Shown here: in pieces, positions 9,235 through 17,057 of the stretch
Numbering within the stretch: position 1 is the stretch's first letter
Layout of the letters: each line of letters opens with the position of its first letter
DNA from: Vibrio sp. 99-70-13A1
Lineage (GTDB): Bacteria; Pseudomonadota; Gammaproteobacteria; Enterobacterales; Vibrionaceae
DNA length: 64,000 nt
Direction of reading: 5' to 3'
Assembly: GCF_013114625.1 (NCBI RefSeq)
Contig: NZ_VTXD01000002.1
Span: 186,001-250,000 of the forward strand
The notes under the pieces: generated by a model
Databases searched by the model: none
Seen by the model: the letters and a program-made list of their open reading frames with translations, nothing else
What the model was told of the DNA's origin: nothing
Position numbers and translations under genes: made by a program

Positions 9235-9388
9235 ATGTTCTCCAAACTACGTTAAGTTAAACGATCAGTTAGCCCGTACTGAATGAGTCAATATACGAGC
9301 TTTGGGTAGTCAATTTTATATTCTTAATCCTACTAAAGTGGCTGATAACTATTGGTTATACTCTCTATGCTTTTATTATGATTTCAGG

Positions 9389-11761
9389 TCATAACCTCTG
9401 TTTTAGATTTTGAATAATGTTAGGTGGAGCGAAACCTTCTAACCGCTGAATACATTGACTGGCTGTTGGCTTTTTATATTTTAAAAGCATGTCGCACTGA
9501 GCAAAAAGTTGCTGAGGATCACCACTCAATTCAAATGCTTTGAATAGCGCACCTGCCGCTTGATCCACATTGATCGTTTCCATGGATAATCCATACACAT
9601 ACCAGTATTGAGCATTCTGAGGCTCAACTTGGGTAGCTTGGTTAAAGTAGTCAGAAGCGCCATTTTTGTTACCCTGTCTGAGTAATGATAAACCGGCGCT
9701 GTAGCGGAGTGCACCGGAGCTAGGCTGAGCCGCAATGCCTTTTTTCATGGTGTCGAACGCGAGTTTCTCATTCCCTTGCGTGCGATACAAATCAGCTAAA
9801 TTCACATAGCTATTGGCGAAATATGGTTCTACGACCATGGCATTCTGATAGCTTTCTATCGCTTTATCATAATGACCTTGGGCACGATATAAATTACCTA
9901 AGTTGGTTCGTCCAAACCCTCTGTCGGCATTGAACGTTTGGATCATGATGTACTCATCTAATGGCTTAGCAAGTTTCTCTTTTTGCATTGGGTTTGCTTC
10001 TCGCCAATTGTTCGCAAGTGCTCCTGCCGTTTCCGCACGTATGGCTAACACAGGATCATTCAGTAATGGCTGTAGTATCTGCCAGCGGTCGCTGAATGAA
10101 AATGCAGCAGAACCTTGAATGGTGCCTAAACGAATCAGTTCATTGTCATGTTTCACTGCCCTCCCTAAAGCCACCAGCGTATTTTGACCAGTAAAACTGC
10201 CCAACCTTTGCAAAGCAGAGGCGCGAATAATGTCACTTTGCTTTGAGTCTTGAGCGGTATAAGACAGCGCGTCTTCTGCACCGCGGTAATTGATTTCTTC
10301 CGCATAGAAAGCCACAGCAAAATGCTGCTGGTTTCGGTATTTTGAATTAGGGAACCACTCACCTAACTTTTCATCTGCCCACTCATTGGTTTCGCCTTCA
10401 TGGCAATTGGTACACACGTTAGGCGTGCCTATATTTTTGCTTAAATCTGGTCTTGGAATTTGCCAACTGTGGTCGCGTCTTGGGTCCACTTCCATGTAAG
10501 TGGTTTCTGGCATATGGCAAGTGGTACATTGAGAGGCTTCAGTATTTGCAGTATGGAACGTGTGCTTTTCTGGCGTGTATTCCGAAGCAAGGTGACACTG
10601 GCTACATACGGCTTGTTCTGGCACTTCTAGCTTAGAGGTATGGGGATTATGGCAGTTGGTGCAAGTTACGCCTTTTTCTGCCATTTTGGATTGCATGAAT
10701 GAGCCATAGACATAATCCTCATCGAAAATCTGCCCGTCATTATGATAAAGCTCTGGAGTAATTAGGCTGAGTAAATAGCTGTCTAACAGGTGTCCATTTA
10801 CATGAGCTTGATCTTCATTCAGTTGTGTTCGGCGGCTATGACATTGGGCACACACTGTCGTTTGGTCTGTTTTCTTGATAGAAGCTGGCTGTAAAGTAGA
10901 AGAGCCATCTTTATAGACCCATTCCGTCACCGCTTTTGATAAGTCACGGTCAAAACCATAATGGACAAGAGTATTAGTGTTAGGCTCGTTAGAATTTTGA
11001 GCCTTTGCCCACGCCATATGTTCATTTGCAGGGCCATGGCACGCCTCACACCCAACGTTGATTTCAGACCAAGTAGAGTTATAACGATTTGTCTCAGGGT
11101 CATAATTTTTCTTTAAGTTTGTCGAGTGACAATCGGCGCACATGAAGTTCCAATTTTGCCCAGTATTGGTCCAATAGAATTCGTCCGTCACTTTCATTTT
11201 TGGGTATAAGTGATACCAACGCTGCCCACCAGATTCCGTACTTCTTGAGTCCCAAGCAAATGGAATCAGCTGCACTCGTCCATCTTCAAACTCAACCATG
11301 TATTGCTGAAGTGGGTCGTAGCCAAAGGTGTAATTGATTTGGTAGTCATGGAACTTTCCATCGGGCCCCTGAATATTGACCCAGAATTCATCACCTTGCT
11401 TAAAAAAGCGATTCGTTTTTCCTTCAAATTCGAATACCGCATTGTTGAAATCGGCTAACACGCTTTCTTTAGTCGCATGCTTCATTGCCATTTCATGATC
11501 AGAGCCTTTCCACTGTTCATAGGCTTCTTTATGGCAATCAATGCATTGCTCGCTTCCTACATATCCGTCGTTTTCTACATAGCTATCAATTTCTACATAG
11601 TTATCATTTTCTACATAACTATCTCTTCCTATAGAACTATCAATATTGACAGAGGCGGGCTCCGTGTCTGCTTTCAACTGAAGTGCCAGCATGGCAAGCA
11701 ATACAAAAAATACGCTACGTAGTAAATCCATACCCAATATATTCTGACTTGTCCTTGTCAT
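9389..11761 (-). CDS. Octaheme c-type cytochrome with C-terminal TPR repeats
   Basis: 790 residues with a signal segment (about 12-31) and eight CxxCH heme-binding motifs: CIDCH (73-77), CADCH, CEACH, CAQCH, CTNCH, CSQCH, CTTCH and CTNCH, all in the first 460 residues. HEAT-like helices (SALQRLGSFTGQNTLVALG onward) and then TPR repeats (NLGNLYRAQGHYDKAIESYQ and LADLYRTQGNEKLAFDTMKK) fill the rest. It should be a periplasmic electron-transfer or redox enzyme; the substrate is unknown. Between signal and first heme lies a Tyr-Val-Glu-Asn-Asp rich linker encoded by an 18-nt repeat. The ATG at 11761 has AGG about 10 nt upstream; the Met at 11731 lacks a ribosome site. Confidence 0.88.
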   Translation of the reverse strand: MTRTSQNILGMDLLRSVFFVLLAMLALQLKADTEPASVNIDSSIGRDSYVENDNYVEIDSYVENDGYVGSEQCIDCHKEAYEQWKGSDHEMAMKHATKESVLADFNNAVFEFEGKTNRFFKQGDEFWVNIQGPDGKFHDYQINYTFGYDPLQQYMVEFEDGRVQLIPFAWDSRSTESGGQRWYHLYPKMKVTDEFYWTNTGQNWNFMCADCHSTNLKKNYDPETNRYNSTWSEINVGCEACHGPANEHMAWAKAQNSNEPNTNTLVHYGFDRDLSKAVTEWVYKDGSSTLQPASIKKTDQTTVCAQCHSRRTQLNEDQAHVNGHLLDSYLLSLITPELYHNDGQIFDEDYVYGSFMQSKMAEKGVTCTNCHNPHTSKLEVPEQAVCSQCHLASEYTPEKHTFHTANTEASQCTTCHMPETTYMEVDPRRDHSWQIPRPDLSKNIGTPNVCTNCHEGETNEWADEKLGEWFPNSKYRNQQHFAVAFYAEEINYRGAEDALSYTAQDSKQSDIIRASALQRLGSFTGQNTLVALGRAVKHDNELIRLGTIQGSAAFSFSDRWQILQPLLNDPVLAIRAETAGALANNWREANPMQKEKLAKPLDEYIMIQTFNADRGFGRTNLGNLYRAQGHYDKAIESYQNAMVVEPYFANSYVNLADLYRTQGNEKLAFDTMKKGIAAQPSSGALRYSAGLSLLRQGNKNGASDYFNQATQVEPQNAQYWYVYGLSMETINVDQAAGALFKAFELSGDPQQLFAQCDMLLKYKKPTASQCIQRLEGFAPPNIIQNLKQRL
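11557..11646. repeat. 18-nt degenerate tandem repeat, 5 copies, in the octaheme cytochrome gene
   Basis: Plus-strand units are ctacatatccgtcgtttt, ctacatagctatcaattt, ctacatagttatcatttt, ctacataactatctcttc and ctatagaactatcaatat. They encode the acidic linker between the signal peptide and the first heme motif and keep the frame. Confidence 0.85.
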
Positions 11762-12068
11762 TATTCGCTTACCTGCTTCGTGCTGTTATTTAATTCTCTT
11801 ATTATTCTGAATGGTGGTTTTTATAAAACACTCACCTTTTTGATAACTAACTTATTTAAATAACAATAAGTTACTACTAAAGCGTAGGCTAATTTGATGA
11901 CAATTGAGGGTGGTAATTCGTTTATCTATAAGATCTGTGTTCTAGTTTGAACTTTCAGACTCATTTTCTTTCAACTCGTCACTTTTCGGAGACGAGAAGC
12001 TCAAAGGAAAATTCGGCTTTAAATACGTTTAGGGAAATAAAAAGGGCTCCGAAGAGCCCTTAAAGTTG
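11762..12068. other. Intergenic region between cytochrome and sulfatase genes
   Basis: 307 nt without a convincing gene. It holds the terminator of the sulfatase gene at its right end and must contain the promoter of the leftward cytochrome gene. The left half is very AT-rich (for example around 11820-11880), but I could not identify a specific operator. Confidence 0.5.
12036..12061 (-). terminator. Intrinsic terminator of the leftward arylsulfatase gene
   Basis: The arms AAGGGCTC (12042-12049) and GAGCCCTT (12054-12061) enclose a CGAA loop. On the minus strand the hairpin is followed by a run of T's (A's at 12036-12041 on the plus strand). It lies 8 nt after the sulfatase stop codon. Confidence 0.9.
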
Positions 12069-13616
12069 CTACTTACTATGCGGTTCTTGGAGTTTTTCCA
12101 TTACCTGATCTAACCCAAAGCTGGCGGCTTTTTGTCGAGGTGGAAACTCTTCAAAGGTGGCAAGGTATTTCGCGACATACGCTTGAGCAGGTACAAACAT
12201 ATAAGCGTGGTCAATTAGCCAATCGTAATAAGTATTAGACGTCACATCGGCGACTTCATACGGGTCCATTCTTAAGTTAAACAATTTAGGTACTCTTAAA
12301 GTCACAAACGGTTCAGCCCAAATTTGTAATGTCCCTTTCGCTCGTTGCTCCATAAATACCGCTTTCCACTTGTTGTAACGAAGTGCGGCTAAATCACCGT
12401 CATCGGTAAAGTAGAAAATTTCATCACGGCGACCTTCTGTTTCTTCCCCTTTCAAATAAGGCAAGAAGTTATAACCATCAAGGTGAACTTTGAAATCTTT
12501 ACCGGCAGCACTGTGCCCTTTCAAAAGCTTCTCTTTGACTTTATCGTCACCGGCTGCGGCAACAAAGGTAGGTAACCAATCCATGTGGTGCATAATTTCG
12601 TTAGAGACTTGCCCCGGTTTGATATTGCCCGGCCAACGAACCATTGCAGGAACACGGTACGCCCCTTCCCAGTTTGTATTTTTCTCACTTCGGAATGGCG
12701 TTGTACCGGCATCAGGCCACGAGTTCATATGAGGACCATTATCGGTAGAATAGAAAACAATGGTGTTGTCTTTGATGCCCAAATCATCAACCGACTTAAG
12801 AATTGCCCCTACGTGATTATCATGTTCAACCATACCGTCAGCGTATTCACTAATACCTGTTGAACCTTGGAGTTCAGGTTTTACATGAGTACGGAAATGC
12901 ATTCGGGTAGCATTCCACCAAACAAAGAATGGCTTCTCTGCTTTTACGGCACGTTCCATGAAGTCGATAGCTGCAGTTACAGTTTCATCATCCACCGTTT
13001 CCATTCGCTTACGAGTTAATGGCCCCGTATCTTCAATTTTTCCATCGGCGAAAGACTTAATCACACCACGCGGACCAAATTTCTTACGAAACTCAGGATC
13101 TTGTGGGTAGTCAATATTCTCAGGCTCTTCTTCAGCGTTCAGGTGGTAAAGGTTGCCAAAAAATTCGTCAAACCCGTGCGCAGTTGGAAGAAACTCGTCT
13201 TTATCACCTAAGTGATTTTTACCAAATTGCCCTGTCATGTAACCCATTGGTTTAAGCAGTTCTGCAATCGTGGCATCTTCAGCTTGTAAACCAATATCAG
13301 CACCCGGCAAACCTACTTTACTCAGTCCCGTTCTAAGAACGCTCTGCCCCGTAATAAAAGTAGAACGCCCTGCGGTACAAGATTGTTCACCGTAATAATC
13401 CGTAAACATCATCCCTTCTTTGGCAATACTGTCGATATTCGGAGTTTGATACCCCATTAAGCCAAAGGTGTACGCACTAATGTTCGACTGCCCAATATCA
13501 TCGCCCCAGATTACCAATATGTTGGGTTTCTCTTCTGCAATACTGCTTCCCGACGCCCCGAGTAAAATGGCAGCGAGTAGAGTTAAGCGATGGTTGGTAC
13601 CTTTCATTGACATCAT
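12069..13616 (-). CDS. Periplasmic arylsulfatase (type I, Cys-type)
   Basis: Type I sulfatases hydrolyse sulfate esters using a formylglycine made from a Cys or Ser. The motif C-T-A-G-R begins at Cys80, following DYYGEQS, and the N-terminal metal site is GDDIG. A signal peptide (LTLLAAILLGASGSSIA) precedes EEKPNIL. I placed the start at 13616 because AGGGG lies 5 nt upstream; an in-frame codon further upstream at 13670 has no ribosome site. The protein has 515 residues from this start. It closely resembles the divergent paralogue at 13973, sharing DEFFGNLYHLNAEEEPE. The natural substrate is unknown. No maturation enzyme (FGE or anSME) is in the window. Confidence 0.9.
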   Translation of the reverse strand: MMSMKGTNHRLTLLAAILLGASGSSIAEEKPNILVIWGDDIGQSNISAYTFGLMGYQTPNIDSIAKEGMMFTDYYGEQSCTAGRSTFITGQSVLRTGLSKVGLPGADIGLQAEDATIAELLKPMGYMTGQFGKNHLGDKDEFLPTAHGFDEFFGNLYHLNAEEEPENIDYPQDPEFRKKFGPRGVIKSFADGKIEDTGPLTRKRMETVDDETVTAAIDFMERAVKAEKPFFVWWNATRMHFRTHVKPELQGSTGISEYADGMVEHDNHVGAILKSVDDLGIKDNTIVFYSTDNGPHMNSWPDAGTTPFRSEKNTNWEGAYRVPAMVRWPGNIKPGQVSNEIMHHMDWLPTFVAAAGDDKVKEKLLKGHSAAGKDFKVHLDGYNFLPYLKGEETEGRRDEIFYFTDDGDLAALRYNKWKAVFMEQRAKGTLQIWAEPFVTLRVPKLFNLRMDPYEVADVTSNTYYDWLIDHAYMFVPAQAYVAKYLATFEEFPPRQKAASFGLDQVMEKLQEPHSK

Positions 13617-13972
13617 ATAAGCCCCTGTTTGTCTAAGTATGTAGCATCCTGCAGTTAACCTATAGAACAAAAATCAGACAATTACTAATCAACAACACAC
13701 ATAATATTTTTAATTCCATAGATTGTGTCTTGTGACATCAAATTCAAAATTTGTGACACAGGTTCTTCTACGTAAGAAAGTGGAAATAAGATCAAACGGC
13801 TTTACCCATTTTAAAATAAGGGTTAACGGTGAATATACTCTTGGAATAGAGCTTTATAACATTTGGTTATAGTGGCTATAAGACGACAGGTGACGGGCTT
13901 CTGATTACATTATTTGCCAAGGAACGCATGTGCGTTTATTTCAACAGCATTTAATGACGATGGAGTCCTCTT
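13617..13972. other. Divergent promoter region between the two arylsulfatase genes
   Basis: 356 nt without a gene. Both sulfatases are transcribed away from it, so it should carry two promoters and possibly shared regulatory sites. The part next to the leftward gene is rich in TGTGACA/TTGTGAC words (13730-13760), and AT-rich stretches occur at 13690-13720 and 13845-13870. I could not assign a known operator. Confidence 0.5.
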
Positions 13973-15538
13973 ATGGCTAATCATTTAAACAAGATCGCAG
14001 TTGGCGTTGGCTTACTTGCCTCTTCAACCGCTGCCATTGCCGCAGAGAAACCAAACATTCTTGCCATTTTTGGTGATGATATAGGCTACTGGAACATCAG
14101 TGCTTACAACCAAGGCATGATGGGATACGAAACACCAAATATTGATCGTATCGCGAATGAAGGTGCACTTTTCACTGACCACTACGGTCAGCAATCTTGT
14201 ACTGCTGGCCGCTCTGCATTCATCACAGGGCAAGAACCGTTTAGAACGGGTTTGCTTACAATTGGTATGCCAGGCTCTGAGCACGGTATTCCTGATTGGG
14301 CTCCAACCATTGCTGATTTGTTGAAAGACGAAGGCTACATGACCGCACAATTTGGTAAAAACCACCTAGGTGACCAAGATCAGCACTTACCGACTAACCA
14401 CGGTTTTGATGAATTCTTTGGTAACCTTTACCACCTAAATGCAGAAGAAGAGCCTGAAACGTATTACTACCCGAAAGATCCTGAATTCCGTAAGAACTAC
14501 GGACCTCGTGGTGTAATCAAATCTTACGCAGACGGTAAAATTGAAGATACAGGTCCTATGACGCGTAAGCGTATGGAACATGCGGATGAAGAGTTCCTAG
14601 AAACATCTTTAGCCTTCATGGAAAAGGCGGTTAAAGCTGACAAGCCATTCTTCATTTGGCACAACACGACTCGCATGCACGTATGGACTCGTCTACAAGA
14701 GAAGTACCAAGGTAAATCTGGTGTGAGTATCTATGCGGATGGCATGTTAGAGCATGATGACCAAGTTGGTATTTTGCTAGACAAGCTAGATGACCTAGGT
14801 ATCGCAGACAACACAATCGTAATCTACTCAACAGACAACGGTGCAGAAACTGCAACTTGGCCTGATGGTGGTGGCACACCATTCTACGGTGAAAAGGGTA
14901 CAACTTGGGAAGGCGGAATGCGTGTGCCGCAACTTGTTCGTTGGCCTGGTGTAATTGAACCTGGTTCAAAAATGAATGAGATGATGGCCCACCAAGACTG
15001 GCTACCAACTCTATTGGCAGCAGCTGGTGTTCCTGATGTGAAAGAGCAACTTACAGAAGGCTACAAAGCTAACGGTAAAGAGTTCAAAGTTCACATTGAT
15101 GGCTACAACTTTATGCCTTACCTAGCTGGTAAAGAAGATAAAGGACCACGTGAATCGCTGCTGTACTTCACAGCAAACGGTGAGCTGAACGCGGTACGCT
15201 GGAATGATTGGAAGCTCAACTTTGCAGTGATGGAGGGTAACATCGTTAGCGCTGTACGCTTTACACCGAACTGGCCTCAAATCATCCACCTACGTGCTGA
15301 CCCATTCGAAAAAGCACCGCACGAATCTGCAATGTACATGCGTTGGATGGCAGATAACATGTGGCTATTCGTACCAATTCAAGATGTTCTAGGCGAATTC
15401 TTCAAGACATTGCCAGAGTACCCAATGCAAACAGGCACTATGTTGAACCCAGCATCAATCAGCTCTCAATCACTTGGTTTGAAAGCGAAGCTTCAACAAC
15501 TAGAACAGTTACAACAGCAAGTTGATGGTATGAAGTAA
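13973..15538 (+). CDS. Periplasmic arylsulfatase (type I, Cys-type), paralogue
   Basis: 521 residues. A signal peptide (KIAVGVGLLASSTAAIA) is followed by AEKPNILAIFGDDIG. The formylglycine motif C-T-A-G-R begins at Cys76, with FITGQ following. Metal and substrate-loop regions (FGKNHLGD, YSTDNGAETATWPDGG, HQDWLPT) are all present, so the enzyme should be active once matured. GGAG 7 nt before the ATG supports the start. It and its divergent neighbour are clearly paralogous but differ in the tail, where this one ends in a Gln-rich helix. Codon use in this gene looks more biased than in its neighbours, which may mean higher expression. Substrate unknown. Confidence 0.92.
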   Translation: MANHLNKIAVGVGLLASSTAAIAAEKPNILAIFGDDIGYWNISAYNQGMMGYETPNIDRIANEGALFTDHYGQQSCTAGRSAFITGQEPFRTGLLTIGMPGSEHGIPDWAPTIADLLKDEGYMTAQFGKNHLGDQDQHLPTNHGFDEFFGNLYHLNAEEEPETYYYPKDPEFRKNYGPRGVIKSYADGKIEDTGPMTRKRMEHADEEFLETSLAFMEKAVKADKPFFIWHNTTRMHVWTRLQEKYQGKSGVSIYADGMLEHDDQVGILLDKLDDLGIADNTIVIYSTDNGAETATWPDGGGTPFYGEKGTTWEGGMRVPQLVRWPGVIEPGSKMNEMMAHQDWLPTLLAAAGVPDVKEQLTEGYKANGKEFKVHIDGYNFMPYLAGKEDKGPRESLLYFTANGELNAVRWNDWKLNFAVMEGNIVSAVRFTPNWPQIIHLRADPFEKAPHESAMYMRWMADNMWLFVPIQDVLGEFFKTLPEYPMQTGTMLNPASISSQSLGLKAKLQQLEQLQQQVDGMK

Positions 15539-15617
15539 CGAGTTAAACTCGAAATATCATTCAATAGTTAAGATTTTTATCATTCGAACCTTAACTTAAG
15601 AACCAATACAAGATAAT

Positions 15618-15652
15618 CCACCCTATTAATTCATTGATAGGGTGGGTTTTTT
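15618..15652 (+). terminator. Intrinsic terminator of the rightward arylsulfatase gene
   Basis: The arms CCACCCTAT (15618-15626) and ATAGGGTGG (15637-15645) pair perfectly and are followed by GTTTTTT. Confidence 0.92.
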
Positions 15653-15976
15653 ACGTCTATCTTCATCTTTTTGCTAAATTTATTATGTATAGCCCATTTT
15701 GCACTATGCTTACATTTCTCTGCATAATTACATTTCTCAAATCAATCATAATTAACTACAATTATAAAGTTTGGTAGTCGATATAGTTCTGGTGACCGAT
15801 TTGAAACTCAGCATGCAACCTTCTTCCATGAAATACTGATTTACATTGTAAAGTACGCCTATTACCACACGAATAGATGTCATTAATTAGTTTCAACAGC
15901 ATCGTTTATAGAATAGCGAACAGTAAGTTGTCGTGATAAAATATGTTTTTGCTACTCTGATTGTAAGGATGAAGAT
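15653..15976. other. Intergenic region ahead of the PhnD-like/GGDEF-EAL pair
   Basis: 324 nt without a supported gene. It should contain the promoter of the two-gene unit that starts at 15977. No recognisable operator; the region is AT-rich throughout. Confidence 0.4.
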
Positions 15977-17056
15977 ATGGCTCTAATTTTTAAAGTAATT
16001 ACTCGTATTACAGGGGTTATTTTCGCAATTTTAATGCCCTTGTTATTGATATCTCCACTTTCTTACGCTGATGCACCTAATGGTAATGAAGCCAGTGTTA
16101 TTGAAGTTAATGCTATTGAATCTAGTGCTAATAAAACTAATGCTAATGAAGCTAATGCTCTTAAAACTAATGTTACTGAACCTCAGAGATCAAGCATTGT
16201 ATTAGGGGTTATTAGCTCGAAGCCAAAAAAAGCTTTCAAACGTTCACAGCAACTAGCCGACTACTTAGCCGCTCATTTACAGGATCATGGGGTCACTGTT
16301 GGTGAAGTAAAAGTGGCGAAAGATTTAGACCAAATGAAAGAATTGTTCAGAACAGGACAAGTAGACTTAATTTCTGAAACCAGTTTTTCAGCTTATGAGC
16401 TAAAAGAAGCGCAGTTGGCGGATATGGTTGCTCGTCAATGGAAAGGAGGGAGTAAAGAGTATTATTCCATCTTCTTCACCCGAAAAGATCGTGGCATCAA
16501 TAATTTTGATGACTTATTAGGTCAGATCATTGTATTTGAAGACCAACGTTCAACGAGCTCTTTTTTGATTCCGGCAATCACATTGCTTGAAAATGGCTAT
16601 GACTTACATAAAGTCACTTCACCGCGTGACAGCGTACCAGAAGGTTCTATTGGCTTTTTCTTCTCTGATGAAGTTTCACGCTATGGCGATGAGACGAATA
16701 TGATGTCATGGGTTCACAACAATATTGTGGCGGCGTCAGTATTCAGTAATTTAGATTGGATAGACGAAGTCCCTAATAATATTAAATCTCAGTTAATGAT
16801 TTTCCACGAAAGTCAGCCACAGCCTCGTGCCATTATGCTCACCCGCTCTACTCTGAATCCCGATTTGAAAAAAGCCATCAAGCTCACACTGTTTAATGCC
16901 CATGACGATATTGCGGGAAAACAAGCGTTGATGGCATTTAAAAGTACAAGTAAATTTGATGCATTAACTCAACAAGATCGAAATAGCATTGATCAACTTG
17001 GTTCTAAACTCGAACTTATTACTCCCTTAGTTAGTCATACACCAAGTAGTAAATAA
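15977..17056 (+). CDS. PhnD-like periplasmic substrate-binding protein
   Basis: 359 residues. It has a signal peptide ending near PLSYA and a low-complexity Asn/Ala/Glu/Thr linker of about 40 residues. A phosphate/phosphite/phosphonate-type binding domain then starts at IVLGVISSKPKKAFKRSQQL, with VDLISETSFSAYE and RSTSSFLIPAITLLE matching conserved ligand-site regions of the PhnD family. No ABC permease or ATPase is nearby. Instead the gene ends one base before a membrane GGDEF-EAL gene, so it is more likely a sensor subunit than a transport subunit, comparable to NspS with MbaA. AAGGA lies 7 nt before the ATG. The ligand cannot be read from sequence. Confidence 0.85.
   Translation: MALIFKVITRITGVIFAILMPLLLISPLSYADAPNGNEASVIEVNAIESSANKTNANEANALKTNVTEPQRSSIVLGVISSKPKKAFKRSQQLADYLAAHLQDHGVTVGEVKVAKDLDQMKELFRTGQVDLISETSFSAYELKEAQLADMVARQWKGGSKEYYSIFFTRKDRGINNFDDLLGQIIVFEDQRSTSSFLIPAITLLENGYDLHKVTSPRDSVPEGSIGFFFSDEVSRYGDETNMMSWVHNNIVAASVFSNLDWIDEVPNNIKSQLMIFHESQPQPRAIMLTRSTLNPDLKKAIKLTLFNAHDDIAGKQALMAFKSTSKFDALTQQDRNSIDQLGSKLELITPLVSHTPSSK
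16085..16174. repeat. 15-nt degenerate tandem repeat, 6 copies, in the PhnD-like gene
   Basis: Units are aatgaagccagtgtt, attgaagttaatgct, attgaatctagtgct, aataaaactaatgct, aatgaagctaatgct and cttaaaactaatgtt. They encode the linker between signal peptide and binding domain, in frame. Confidence 0.88.
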
Positions 17057-17057
17057 A

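Noticed and set aside
13617..13670. N-terminal extension of the leftward arylsulfatase to 13670
   Set aside because: The extension lacks a ribosome site and precedes the signal peptide, while AGGGG is well placed for the ATG at 13616.
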